From positions 19,996,048-20,060,047 of the forward strand of contig OZ024884.1 in the NCBI GenBank assembly GCA_964017185.1: a stretch of DNA of 64,000 bases. The letters run 5' to 3'. Source of the DNA: Rugalucina vietnamica. Taxonomy: Eukaryota > Mollusca > Bivalvia > Lucinida > Lucinidae. Made by a program: the position numbers and the translations under genes. Shown piece by piece: positions 10,712 to 21,863 of the stretch. The notes under the pieces were generated by a model. It did not search any database. It had not been told where the DNA came from and worked only from the letters and a program-made list of their open reading frames with translations. Each line of letters begins with the position of its first letter. Position 1 is the first letter of the stretch.

Positions 10712-12739
10712 CCGACAGGCCTCACCTCCTTAAAGGCTAAACCACAGTCTTGTATCCAGGAAGAAAACCCTATACTGACCAGAACTTGTAAAGAGTCAGT
10801 CTCTGAGGATTCTACTTTGGAGATTTATGAACCATTCTTATCAGATGGTTTTGTGTCACTTAACAGTGACTCTGCCCAGTCTACCCCTATCAAAATCTTA
10901 CGAGATACCGGAGCTTCTCAATCCCTTATCTTGGCAGATACCTTGCCATTTTCCGAGAAGTCTTCTTCTGGGACAAGTGTCCTTATCCAGGGCGTAGAGT
11001 GTGGATTTGTTAACGTACCCCTCCATAATATCTATTTGTCCTCTGACTTAGTAACAGGTCCCGTGGCTGTAGGTATTAGACCTTATCTACCTTTTAAAGG
11101 TGTTCACTTGCTGTTAGGCAATGATTTGGCAGGAGATCAGGTTGTGGTAAACCCACTTTTGACCAGCACACCATGTGTTGATCAACCGCCTGATCCCATT
11201 GAGCAGGAAATTCCTGACCTTTACCCTTCTTGTGCTGTTACTAGGGCAATGGCTAAGAAAGCCAAATTATATGATGGGATGCAGGACATAAATTTAACTG
11301 ACACTTTGATAGGTCAGTCCTTTAATAAAGAGATTTCAACATCTCTTTCCCCTAGTCAGTCTGAAATTCAGACTGACCCTAGCAATCCAAGGTCGGGGTC
11401 AGAAAATGACCTTTCACCCTCAACGTCAAATGATCAAGGTCATGACCAGATGTCAAGGTCACAGCTTTGTAAAGAACAACACAGTGATTCTGAGATCTCG
11501 CCTTTATTTGAAAGGGCTTTAGATGAGAAAGAAACATCCCAGGTCCCTGTTTGCTATTATGTCAAAAATGGCATATTAATGCGAAAATGGCGTCCTCCAG
11601 ATGTCTCAGCAGAAGATGAGTGGACTGTTAACCACCAAATTGTGATCCCTAGGGTTTATCGCCCTGAAATCTTAAACTTGGCCCATGAAACTCCAATGTC
11701 AGGCCATTTAGGTGTAAATAAGACCTATCACAAGATCCTTAATCATTTCTACTGGCCAGGAATAAAATCTGATGTATCTCAACACTGCAAATCCTGCCAC
11801 ACTTGTCAGATGGTAGGAAAACCCAATCAGACTATTCCTAAAGCTCAGTTACAGCCCATTCCTGCCTTTGATGAACCTTTCAGCAGAGTGATTATTGATT
11901 GTGTAGGTCCCTTACCCAAAACAAAGAAAGGTTGTGAATATCTTCTGACCATAATGTGTGCTTCAACTCGCTTTCCTGAAGCTATCCCACTCAGAAATAT
12001 CAAGGCTAAAACAATAGTTAATGCACTTGTGAAGTTCTTCACATTTGTAGGCCTCCCAAAATCTATCCAGTCAGACCAGGGCTCAAATTTTATGTCAGGA
12101 ATTTTTCAGCAAGTCATGTACGAACTTGGAATTAAGCAATACAAGTCATCGGCTTACCAACCTGAAAGCCAAGGTGCCTTAGAAAGATTCCATCAGACTT
12201 TGAAAAACATGATCAGATCTTACTGCTTTGACACTGAAAAAGATTGGGATGAAGGCATACACTTGCTTCTATTTGCTGTAAGAGAATCTGTACAAGAGTC
12301 TCTGGGGTTCAGCCCATTTGAGCTTGTTTTTGGGCACACTGTACGTGGACCGTTAAAACTTCTAAAAGAGAAATTTCTCTCAGATGATGACAGTTCTTTG
12401 AACTTACTTCAGAATGTGTCTGATTTCAAAAACAGACTATCAAAGGCCTGTGATGCAGCTCAGTCCAATCTCAAATCTGCTCAAAGCAAAATGAAGATTC
12501 GTTATGATGAAAATGCTAAAGACAGAAATTTTGAACCTGGAGACAAGGTACTTGCTCTCTTGCCCATTCCTGTCAGACCTTCACAAGCTAGATATTATGG
12601 CCCGTATACTGTTGATAAAAAGTTAAGTGACGTGAATTACATTGTTAACACTCCTGGGAGGCGCAAGCAAAACAGCTATGTCACATTAATATGCTCAAGA
12701 AGTATATTGATAGGGATAGTTCTGTTATTTCATCAGTAA
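10712..12739 (+). pseudogene. pol: Protease-integrase part of Pol, element 1
   Basis: In frame with gag after the premature TAA. The aspartic protease motif D-T-G-A lies near 10905. The integrase follows, with an H-x7-H pair near 11688 and C-x2-C near 11787 forming the HHCC zinc finger. The catalytic D, D, E are near 11897, 12073 and 12182 (IIDCVG, SDQGSN, GALERFH). A GPY module (YYGPYTV) lies near 12595. Integrase precedes RT, unlike ordinary gypsy elements. A lost A in the run near 12672 shifts the frame, so the last ~20 residues of the reading are out of frame. Confidence 0.88.
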
Positions 12740-13173
12740 ATATAGTTAATTCTGTCCCTCATGAACAAAATCAAATGGCCTCTGAGGACTTCAACTTGGA
12801 GAAATCTGATCCCTCGTCATCGAAACTCCAGAATTCTGACATACTACAGAATCTTGATCAGAAACTGTCTCACCTTGATTCAGACAAAAGACTTGAACTG
12901 AAACAGTTAGTTCTCGAATATGAGCACTGATTTCCGGACATTCCATCCAGAACTGACAAAATCTATCATGATGTTGACATTATTGAAGGTTCAAAACCTG
13001 TAAAGCAACATCCTTACAGAATGAAACCTGTAAAACAGCAATATCTCAGGGAAGAAGTTCAATATTTGCTGGACAATGATTTCATTGAACCCAGCCAAAG
13101 TGAATGGAGTTCTCCTTGTATTCTTGTACCAAAGCCAGACAGGACATTTAGAATGTGCACAGACTATCGAAAA
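12691..13173 (+). pseudogene. pol: Start of the RT region, element 1 (truncated)
   Basis: The frame after the single-base loss encodes the linker and the first RT motifs (VKQQYLREEVQYLLD, LVPKPD, MCTDYRK). It has a TGA at 12928 where element 2 has TTA. RT similarity ends abruptly after the YRK motif. The fingers/palm core, including Y-I-D-D, is missing, so no polymerase can be made. Confidence 0.82.
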
Positions 13174-13286
13174 AAAAGTACAAGTAGGCAAAGATCAGGA
13201 AAAGGCGCAATCAGAAAAAGACTCCCACTCCAAAAACCAAGGTGGGAAAAAAACAAACTAACAATCAGGCACTTGTACCATGAAAA
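13174..13286 (-). mobile_element. Family X PLE 3'-terminal fragment replacing the RT/RNase H core
   Basis: AAAAGTACAAGTAGGCAAAG onward to TACCATGAAA is the reverse complement of the extreme 3' end of family X, as at 55935-56048 and 39345-39465. It joins the YRK codons of RT directly to the end of RNase H (sequence matching 47969 onward in element 2). About 0.97 kb of pol was thus deleted and filled with ~0.11 kb. Confidence 0.85.
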
Positions 13287-13400
13287 AACAAGAACCAGCG
13301 TTTACTCAGGTGGAGTCTCATGTTGCAAGAGCACAATCTTGACATCAGACATATCCGAGGAAGAGATAATATCATTCCAGACACCCTAAGCAGAGCTTAA
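13287..13400 (+). pseudogene. pol: Terminal RNase H codons, element 1
   Basis: The last ~37 codons of RNase H (HNLDIRHIRGRDNIIPDTLSR type end) are preserved as DNA but disconnected from any catalytic residues. They match 47969-48082 of element 2. Confidence 0.75.
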
Positions 13401-13536
13401 GTGCCTTTACAATGCTGATGTCCAGCTTTGTGCTGTTGTATTTGATTAGTTTTGCACAAATTTTGCTAAACATATTGTATACAATTATCCAGTATTGCAA
13501 AAGAAAGCTTTATTTTATAAAACTTTCTTTTCTTTG

Positions 13537-13548
13537 AAGAGGGGAAGT
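13537..13548 (+). promoter_or_regulatory. Polypurine tract
   Basis: GAAGAGGGGAAG directly abuts the 3' LTR, as at 48218-48229 in element 2. It is the expected plus-strand primer. Confidence 0.85.
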
Positions 13549-14376
13549 GTTATGTATGACAGTTACTTGTTAAGATGTGCATTCAGCACTGGTAAACTTC
13601 CCAAGGGAGTATGCCCAGGAAAGTATGATGTTATACATATGATGTTTACTTGTTGTCCTTAGCAATTATTTACTTTTAGTGTCCCAGATATTGGACATAA
13701 ACAGGTTGTTTACTTCAGAATTTTCTAGAAATTTCAAATTGTTCTTTGACGGAAAAGTCCGGAAAAATCTGGAAGAACCAAAGATGTAGAATCTTCTAGA
13801 AAAATCTTTTTTTTTTATGTCAAAAGAATATTGTGGAATTTTCTGGAAGGATAATGGCCTCTCTAGAATATTCCAGAACATTAAATTTTGGTAAACAACT
13901 TGTTATTTTTAGTATATGATATCATAGAATTTGCTGGAAGAATCCTGAATGTTCCTCAGTGCTATATAAGGGCTACAAATTTTCATAAGGACAATCTTTG
14001 GGTACTGTTACTATTAAGAAGTTTAAATCTATCTTACTGGAATTTAAACTTATTCTTGGATTACTTTGTGATATTCGATTCTGGATTGGGACATAGTGCT
14101 ATTTTGAAACAAACTTTAATTCTTGGGATCAGAAACTGATACAGACTTGTGTTAAAAAATTCTGAGGGACATTCAGACATTCTTTAAGGGAATTAACATC
14201 TTGAAAGGTATTGTACATTCATTTTTGTTTGATTGTATATATGCTTTTGATTGTTTCACATGTAATTACTGGTTAAATCACTTCTAAATAGATTTGTTAA
14301 ATTTTAAACAAAGCTTGTTGCTAGCTAACCAACTTGTTGGTTTCCTTAATCTTCTAGTTACGCCTGGCACGTAACA
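13549..14376 (+). repeat. 3' LTR of element 1
   Basis: 828 bp, closely matching the 5' LTR with scattered substitutions and small indels (for example GTTAAGATG for GTTGAAAGATG). It ends CTGGCACGTAACA and is followed by TSD ATTG. Confidence 0.95.
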
Positions 14377-15335
14377 ATTGAAACATCTTCTCCTCTGAAA
14401 CCGCTTGGCCAATCAAAGCCAAACTTTATATGGAGCATCGTTAGGAAGGGGCAATCGAAGCTTGTATAAATGGTCAAGGTCACATGACCAAGATGGCCGC
14501 CATGGCTATAAATAGCAAAAACCTTAAAAATCTTCTTCTCCAGAACCAGAAGGCATATAATTTTGAAACTTGGCATGAAGCATTAGGCAATGGAGCTCTA
14601 CAAAGTTTATATAAATCATGACCCTTGAATGACCTTAACCTATTTTACGGCAAGGTCAACATAGGTCGCTGATGCATTTGAATTGGATAAATTGTTCAAA
14701 TGTGATTTGAGGGGCAAAACTTGCTGGCAATGGGCAAGTAGACAGAATATTTATGTTTATGAAAAAACAATTTGTCCCTAGGGGATTGTCTATCCCTGCC
14801 ACAGGGCTATATACATGTACTTGACCATAATATACAAACATCATCTGATCTGAAACCGCTTGGCCAATCAAAGCTAACTTTTATGTGGAGGATCGTTATG
14901 AAAATTTGCATAAAATGGTCAAGGTCACATGACCAAGATGGCTGCCATGGCTATAAATAGCAAAAACCTTTTAAAATCTTCTTCTCCAGAACCAGAAGGC
15001 CTATAATTTTGAAACTTGGCTTGAAGCATCAGGCAATAGAACTCTACAAAGTTTATATAAATCGTGATCCTTGGATGACATTGACCTATTTTACGGCAAG
15101 GTAAACTTAGGTCGCCCATGCATTTGAATTGGGAAAATTGTTAAAATTTCATTTGAAGGGCAAAACTTGCAGTAAATTGACTGAAGTTTTATGATTTGAA
15201 AAAGAAATTGACTCAAGGGGTTGCGCTTACCCGGCTCCGGTGTTACATGTTTATTACCATTCTAGTCAAACAAGTTTATTGGTATATATCTCAGGTTTCA
15301 GGTGAGCGTTTACATGGCCATTGATCCTCTGGTTG
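14377..15335 (+). repeat. Bivalve AGCTCACCT repeat, 3' part, two further ~450-bp units
   Basis: Continues the repeat begun at 7788. Two more units (about 14381-14832 and 14833-15240) repeat the CTTCTCCAGAACCAGAAGGC, GGTCACATGACCAAGATGG and ACGGCAAGGT landmarks. It ends at CAGGTGAGCGTTTACATGG. Confidence 0.72.
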
Positions 15336-16742
15336 GAAAGTGGCTTTGAATTAGCAGACACCATTTTTTGATGAAATTAATGGTTTAAAGGGCAAGTCGC
15401 TTTGTATCCTTCGATACAAAACATTAATATTTTTAGTCAGGAACATCATGTCATACATGTATGTCATGACGTTGCGTTTGATTTAATAAAAACAAAACGT
15501 CTTTAATCGTTGATTATATACATGTTCAGCTGAAATACTAAACATTACAGTTCTCAACAGAGACAGCGACAAGTCAGTGTCCTTCTATTCCCGTTTCAAA
15601 GAAAATGAGTAAATAATTACGATTTCCGTCACAAGCAATGCCAAATCAATTATCAACCTAAACATGAATTTAACTCCAAAATCGTGTCTTAAGCCATATC
15701 CCAAAATGCACAATTTCGTCATAAAAAAAAAACTTGCCTATACTGATAACAAGTTTGCAATGTCACTAATACACACTGCCAAAATATTAAGTTTGCGTTT
15801 TCAATTAAAATTTACGTTCAGGTTCAAGAACAATTCCCATAGGCGTAGGTGTGCAGAAAGCCAAACGACACAAACCCAAGCACAGGCGCAAGTGTAACAT
15901 CAGTCTTATGCGACGTTGCGAAAATCTCCCAAAAAACACCTTCCAGTCCCACTAAATCGTAAGCAATCGTACAATTGTGTAATCAAAAGATTTTTGATAC
16001 GATTGCATATGCAAGATCTGTAAAATGTTTTCCAACGTGTTGCTGCTGTCTTAATTCGCATATTGGGGTCAACGAAATGACCCCCTAACTAATATTAAGA
16101 CAATCTTAAAGCGATCTTAAGCTCAGTGGGACCATGACTTTACGCAGACTAATGTGTTTATTAAATAAGGGGTTTGGGAATGTGCTATTACTCGGATTCA
16201 AATATCGCAATATACTGTTTTAAAATTTTCAAAATGGTTTGAATGAGACTATTTTCTTGTTACCTTGTGACCTTATTCGACTCTCCGCCCATAATATACG
16301 CAAGCCAATCATTTTAGAGGGGTTGCTGATACTGGAAATGAACAGATAAATAGGGGCGGAGCATATGTAAATTCATTTACTGACACTTGTGAATATCACG
16401 GAATTTTCTCTCAGACTGACATTTTATAATTTCAAAACTTTAAATGGAAAATAAATATAACATTTAAAAAAAATATCGAAAACATTAAGTTTATCAGCGA
16501 AATCAAACATTCAATTTTACAGCTTCCAATAATAAACACATCATAAATTTTACAACTTAAGGGGTCATCACACCTATGCGAATTGCTTTAACGCAGACTT
16601 GCGAAAACGAAAAAAAAAATATTTAGTGTTTTCTTGACGAAAGTTTGAAATTATGTTATTTAACATATGCTGTAATTAATCCTTCAACAAACGGTAAGCG
16701 CTTTGTTGCAAATGGTTACGAATCATGACGTTAATAAGCAAA
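15336..16742. other. Unannotated sequence
   Basis: About 1.4 kb with no gene, splice-flanked exon or clear repeat that I can support. Short reading frames here lack homology that I recognise. Confidence 0.4.
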
Positions 16743-17926
16743 ATATACTATGCGACTTAAGTTTAGCATTTTTAATTGATTTCCGAATTTCAAATTGGTA
16801 TGAAGATGAACTGAAACAAACCTTTTCACCCATCAATATCAAAACCTTATGAAACCACGATTTCAACTTTTCGCCGAAAAGCCATGGCCATCTTTTCCTG
16901 GCGCAATGACGCTGCGTCAAGGTGTACATGGGTGTCACCTCAAAATTTACATTGTTTCTCGGCATCTGAAAAGTTAACGATTTATTCCCAAAACAGTCAT
17001 TTAACATCTTTTTGTGCTCAAAAAGAGCATTGTACCATCATCGTAGAGATTTGGTTTCTTTCTGGTATCAGGTAACGACCCCAGTGCATGACGTAACTGA
17101 CGTCGTTTTGCTCCCTTGCCTTTGTCCCGAGGTGTCGCAATACGTGTTAAATTGCTGAAATGACGTGGGATTTCGCTTTTGTACGAGAAAACTTTGCTTA
17201 GTATGCGTATACAATTCGATGTAATGCGATCAAGTCTAGTCTTGCACGGTTACGTTTAACGTTTACAGGATCGAAAACCTATCGGCGACATTCACGATGC
17301 TCGCACCACGCACCTTTTTCCCGTCAGCTGTTTTGATACAAATGCATCTTTCCATGCCGTTAATTATCAAGCCTGAAATTCGTTGGTTGCCTAGAAATCG
17401 ATAACGTCACTATGACATGAATTTGTCATTGCCCTGTATCATGATACCCTTACGTTGTATGGCGTCATTATGTCGGTTTTTGACGCTGTCAGCTGATGGA
17501 ACATGGTTCTTGGAGACAGTATCGTACTCTCGCAAGCTTAAAAGATTCGGTTGGCTGTCTTATTCTTCTTGTTTGCGCTGAGCATATAGATCTTCATGTT
17601 ACGTTGGTTTAACGTCAGGCCATGACGGCGTTCCCTCATGGAATTTTTCAAATGTCATTCCGGTTTATTCATTATGATACTTTGACCAAAAAACTAAGGC
17701 AAATAATGATAACATGTGATGCACGCGGAATGCTGGGCACGTAATTTGCATGATGTTTTAAACGTAACGTAGCAATCCGTGGACGTAAAAATAATACACA
17801 AACTCGCATTGAAATATGAATTTGAGCATCACTTGACATACTAAAAGCTTATCAAAAGTTTTTAAACTTTTGATTTTGAAAATGATAATGGAGAAAAATT
17901 TGCTAAACTTGAGTCTCATACTATAT
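16743..17926. mobile_element. 1.18-kb non-autonomous TIR element, copy 1
   Basis: The ends carry ATATACTATGCGACTTAAG and its near inverse (ending CATACTATAT), with shared GTTTAGCA/TGCTAAAC. The whole 1184-bp body is repeated in the same orientation at 57727-63044, where it is interrupted by a foldback element. No transposase is encoded. Flanks suggest an AT-rich target, possibly ATAT. Confidence 0.78.
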
Positions 17927-18193
17927 AATTATATCGATTAATTACTCTACCCATGTGTGACAAAGCTGTATCATTTTTTCTAGGCGATTATTTTGAAGAT
18001 GTTTCACCATCATTATAGCATTCCCATGCAATATAGCATTCCCAAGCAATATATGCCCTTTAAACACCACTTTTATAAAGTAAAACTAGGGTATACAGGG
18101 ATACACAATTTTCTTATTTTTGATCCAAAATAAAGATTGTGAGTACACAAAGAACCACCCGCCGAGGCGGTTTTAAGGTATATCATCAATAAA
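17927..18193. other. Spacer with a dispersed motif
   Basis: Contains a stretch (about 18061-18165: GGGTATACAGGGATACAC.. TTCTTATTTTTG.. GATTGTGAGTAC) that recurs at 53391-53465. Non-coding dispersed repeat. Confidence 0.4.
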
Positions 18194-18429
18194 TGAGCCA
18201 CCTCGTGGAAAAACCAACAATGTGGTTTCCGAACAGGTCCGGCACAAACCGGCCTGTACAGCTACAGAAGCAGGCTAGAAGCTTGAAATTTTGGAGTTAA
18301 GTAGAGGAGGAATTGTACTATCCGAGTAGCGAAAACAAAGGCGCTGATCAGCTTCGCGGATACCGCGAAGCTGATCTGCGCCTTTGTTTTCGCCTATGTA
18401 GATTGTTGGTTTTCCCATGAGGCGGCTCA
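18194..18429. mobile_element. Small TIR/hairpin element
   Basis: The outer inverted repeats are GAGCCACCTCGTGGAAAAAC and GTTTTCCCATGAGGCGGCTC. Inside, 18328-18393 is a long hairpin (GCGAAAACAAAGGCGC ... GCGCCTTTGTTTTCGC) with a three-base loop at CGGATACCG. MITE-like and non-coding. Confidence 0.65.
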
Positions 18430-19768
18430 AATGTTTTCCTAATGATTTGTTTTTGCTGCTGCACAATCCTCCGTTTATTGCATGAGCAACTTATGTAATG
18501 GTGTTTTGTTTTGTCTTCCATGATGCTTTAATGAGTTGTTTCTTTTTCGCAGATGTTTCACTTTTTAGCTCACCTGAGCCGAAGGCTCAAAGGTGAGCTT
18601 ATAGTATAGTAGTCGAGCCTTCGTCCGTCCGTGCGTCTGTGCGTCCTTCCGTCCTTCCGTACACATTTTCAAACTTAAATATCTCTAAGACAACTAGGCC
18701 AGTCGTGATCAAATTTTATCTAAAGCAATATTGAGGAAGGGGTAAGTTTGTGTTAGGTTTTGGGCCAGGTCGGATTAAAACTCTGGCTTTCATGGAAACA
18801 AGAAGCTCCCATAGACTTACAATGGGAAAAAACGTAAAAAAATCATATTCTTCGAAATCACAAGGCCCAGAGCTCTCATATTTTGTGTGTAGCATTGTAT
18901 AGTAGTCCTCTTTATGAATCCTGCCAACCGTGCCCCTGGGGTCCATACAGGCTCCGCCCCGAGGCCGTCATGGGAAAAACATAAAAAAGCTTCTTCTCCG
19001 AAACCACAAGGCCCAGCTGAGCTATCATATTTTGTATGAAGCAATGTGTAGTGGTCTTCTTTATAAATCCTGCCAACCAAAATGTCCCCGCCTAGGGGTC
19101 ATTAGCTCCATTAGACTTTCAATGGGAAAAAGTCTTCTCCTCTGAATTCACAAGGCACATAGCTTTCCTATTTTGTGCGTTACAACGTATAGTGGTCCTC
19201 TTTATAAATCCTGCCAACCGTGCCCCTGGTGTTCATACAGGCCACATCCCGGGGGCATCATGGAAAAAAACCATAAAAAATCTTCTCCAAGGCCCAGAAC
19301 TTTTATATTTTGTATGTAGCAATTTGTAGTGGTCCTCTTTATAAATACCGCCAACCATGCCCATGGGGTCAAATATGGCCACGCCCCGGGGGTCATTAGC
19401 GCCTATAGACTTACAATGGGAAAAACATAAAAAGCAATCTTCTTCTCCAAAACCACAAGGCCCAGAGCTTTCAAATTTTGTGTTTAGCAATGTATAGTGG
19501 TCATCTTTATAAATCCTGCAAACCGTGTCCTTAGGATCCATACAGGCCTCGTCCCGGGGGCGTCATGGGAAAAAACATAAAACAACCTTCTTCTCCCAAA
19601 GCACAAGGCCCAGAGCTATCATTTTTTGTATTTAGCAATGTATGGTGATCCTCTTTATCTTGCCAACCATGCCCCTGGCTCCGTCCCGGGGGTCATTATC
19701 TCCAACAGACTTACAATGGGAAAAACATAAAAAAATCTTCTTCTCCGAAGCCACAAGGTCGAGAGTTT

Positions 19769-20085
19769 TCAAATTTTATCGTAGACACTATGAATTGATT
19801 TCCAAATATAATGTTGGGTTAAAGACGCTTTTAAGTGAGGGCCTTTCGGAACCTGAATTTTATGGTGACTTGGTTTACAAATTTAAGAAACTTAAAGGAA
19901 TTAATGATTTTTCTTTTCAGTTCAGAAAAATCATAACACGTTACAGACGTATAGGTTATAACTTGAATGTTATGCGGCAGTCTGCATGCTTAGTTTTTAA
20001 CCCAATCATGGTTGATAACTATGCTGCTTTCTTTAATTGCACGCCGGTGGGTCGGGCGTCAGACTCTATGATGGTCCCGACATAA
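19769..20085 (+). pseudogene. Family X PLE ORF, C-terminal fragment
   Basis: About 105 codons, nearly identical to the end of the ORF in copy X3 (KFYRRHYELISKYN ... RASDSMMVPT, stop TAA). It lacks the whole RT core, so it is a 5'-truncated insertion. The upstream in-frame ATG at 19642 lies in satellite sequence and is irrelevant. Confidence 0.8.
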
Positions 20086-20353
20086 AGCTACATGTATTCA
20101 TTTTAGTTGGTTGGGGCCGGAGCTTCTTGTCTGTTGCTTGGCCCACCGGGGTCCAACTGGTGATTTTCTTTTGCTCCGGAGTTAGTAGGTTATTCGGCGC
20201 CCAGGGATCTCCATCGTCGGGCAGCTTACTCAGTCTGTGAGTCCTGGTTTTTGATTCATCAGGATGTTTATCATGATTTATTTGTTTGTTCTTGATGATT
20301 CATTGACTAGTTAGAGATTCACCACGAGGACCGAATAACTAACTAAATGTTAT

Positions 20354-20459
20354 GAACCACTGCAGAAGCTGAGGGTGAGGTTATGGCCATGTAAAACCGG
20401 TTTAAGCCCCCCAGTTTTTTATAACTGACCGTTCCAAGGCGGGACTGCTGCAGTGGTTC
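20354..20459 (+). ncRNA. Conserved structured RNA module, copy B
   Basis: The outer stem GAACCACTGCAG/CTGCAGTGGTTC is a perfect 12-bp inverted repeat. GGTT/AACC encloses the loop ATGGCCATGTAA. The hairpin is CAGTT/AACTG, which differs in sequence from the other copies while preserving pairing. Confidence 0.68.
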
Positions 20460-20701
20460 ATATTTATCCAAGTTATTCCAATAATGAGTTTTTGTTGTAT
20501 GACTTTGTGGCCACTCGAATATCTTTTGGCTGTTCACTTAGCCCTCTGCATTTTATTTGTTGAGTCCAAGCTAGCACTGTGACCACCTTACCTTCAATAG
20601 CTGCTCACCCTGCTTTCCGTTATACATGTTATACGTTGGTACCTATATTTTATATCTCTAAACATGATTTCCTTATTGCTTGTTTATATGTGTGTATATC
20701 A

Positions 20702-20810
20702 GAGCCACTGCTGAAGATAAGGGCGAGGTTATGGCCATGTAAAACCGGTTTAAGCCCGCCAGTAACTTTGTGTTACTGATCGTTCCAAGTCGATACTTCT
20801 GTGGTGGTTC
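20702..20810 (+). ncRNA. Conserved structured RNA module, copy C
   Basis: Second module in the same PLE 3' region. The outer stem is GAGCCACTGCTGAAG/CTTCTGTGGTGGTTC (14 of 15 with G-U). The inner stems are GGGC/GCCC and GGTT/AACC with loop ATGGCCATGTAA, and the hairpin is AGTAAC/GTTACT. Confidence 0.68.
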
Positions 20811-21717
20811 TTTTTGTTTTATGTCTTGGTGTTTTTAAAAAAAAATTTTGTGCTGTTGGCGCCTTATGTATGTTTTCATATTTTTAGTTAAGTTAAGGTA
20901 ACTGAGTGGCCACCTATTGGGAAAATAGCTGCTCATTCGGCTTACGATATGTTTCATGGTATAAGTACCTGACTGTTAGTTTGGTTTTTTCCCACCTCGG
21001 TTTTTGGAGTGGGAATCTTTTTCTGATTGCGCCTTTTCCTGATCTTTGCCTACTTTGCCTTCATACTTTGCGTGTAGCAATGTATAGTGGTCCTCTTTAA
21101 AAATCCTGCTGACTGTGCCCCTGAGGATCATACAGGCCCTGCACCGGGGGCATCATTATCTGCCATAGTCTTATAATGGGAAATACATGTAAAAATTTTC
21201 TTCTCTGAAACAACAAGAAGCCAAAGCTTCTATATTTAGTATGCAGCATTGATATTGGAAGCTTTACATAAATCCTGCAAATCATGCCCCTTGGGTCAAA
21301 ACTGGCCCACCTAAGTGGGTCCATAGCTCCCATAGACTTACAATTGGAAAAACATTAAAAATAATCTTCTTCTCCAAAACAAATGGCACAAAGCTTTCCT
21401 ATTTTATGTTGAGCAATGTATAGTACTCCTCTTTATAAATCCCGCCAACGATGCCCCTGGTTTCCATATAGGCCACGCCCAAGGCATGTCATTATCTACC
21501 ATAGACTTAAAATGTAAGTTCATGAAAAAAATCTTCTTCTCTGCAACCGCATGACACAAAGCTTGTATATTTGATATGCAAAAATGTCATGTTGAGCTAC
21601 ATAAATCCTGCCAATTATGCCCGCGGATGAAATATGGCCCCACTCCAGGGGGCATTATTGGACCCTGACCTTGTATGATGATTCTTTCAAGTAAACCAAA
21701 AAGGCAGACAAATATAA

Positions 21718-21863
21718 TCCATCATGGGTGTCCAGTGGAGATAGGAAAATCCCAACCCGAGGGTCCACCCGTTCCAGTAGGAAACGAGACTCGCCGAGTT
21801 TTCCACTGGAACGGTGGACCCGAGGGTAGGGATTTTCCTTTCCTACTGAACACCCGTGATCGC
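21718..21863. repeat. Hairpin-forming inverted repeat
   Basis: The left arm (GTGTCCAGTGGAGATAGGAA ... GTTCCAGTAGGAAA) and the right arm (TTTTCCACTGGAACGGTGGA ... CTACTGAACACC) are imperfect reverse complements of ~65 bp around CGAGACTCGCCGAG. MITE-like and non-coding. Confidence 0.7.

Larger units (their letters stand above)
8341..14376 (+). mobile_element. Gmr1-like Ty3/gypsy LTR retrotransposon, element 1 (defective)
   Basis: 829- and 828-bp LTRs (TG...CA) flanked by ATTG, with a tRNA-Pro primer site and polypurine tract. The coding order is gag, protease, integrase with a GPY module, then RT. Having integrase before RT in a gypsy-type element is the hallmark of the Gmr1 clade. Lesions: TAA at 10709, a one-base loss in an A-run near 12672, TGA at 12928, and replacement of the RT core and RNase H by ~115 bp of foreign sequence at 13174-13286. 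It lies in the putative EGF intron inside a bivalve repeat. LTR similarity suggests fairly recent insertion. Confidence 0.93.
19769..21057 (+). mobile_element. PLE family X, 5'-truncated copy X2
   Basis: Begins inside a tandem unit (GAGAGTTTTCAAATTT) and carries the last ~105 codons of the family X ORF plus a ~970-bp 3' region. Unlike copy X3, its 3' region holds two structured modules ~350 bp apart. It ends GATCTTTGCCTACT and the satellite unit resumes. Confidence 0.82.

Noticed and set aside
11845-12042. Antisense frame (also at 43525-43722)
   Set aside because: Shadow of the integrase coding sequence.
20354-20810. Hammerhead ribozyme in the family X modules
   Set aside because: CTGAAGA occurs in some copies but the GAAA core and NUH site are missing, and the motif is not conserved between copies.
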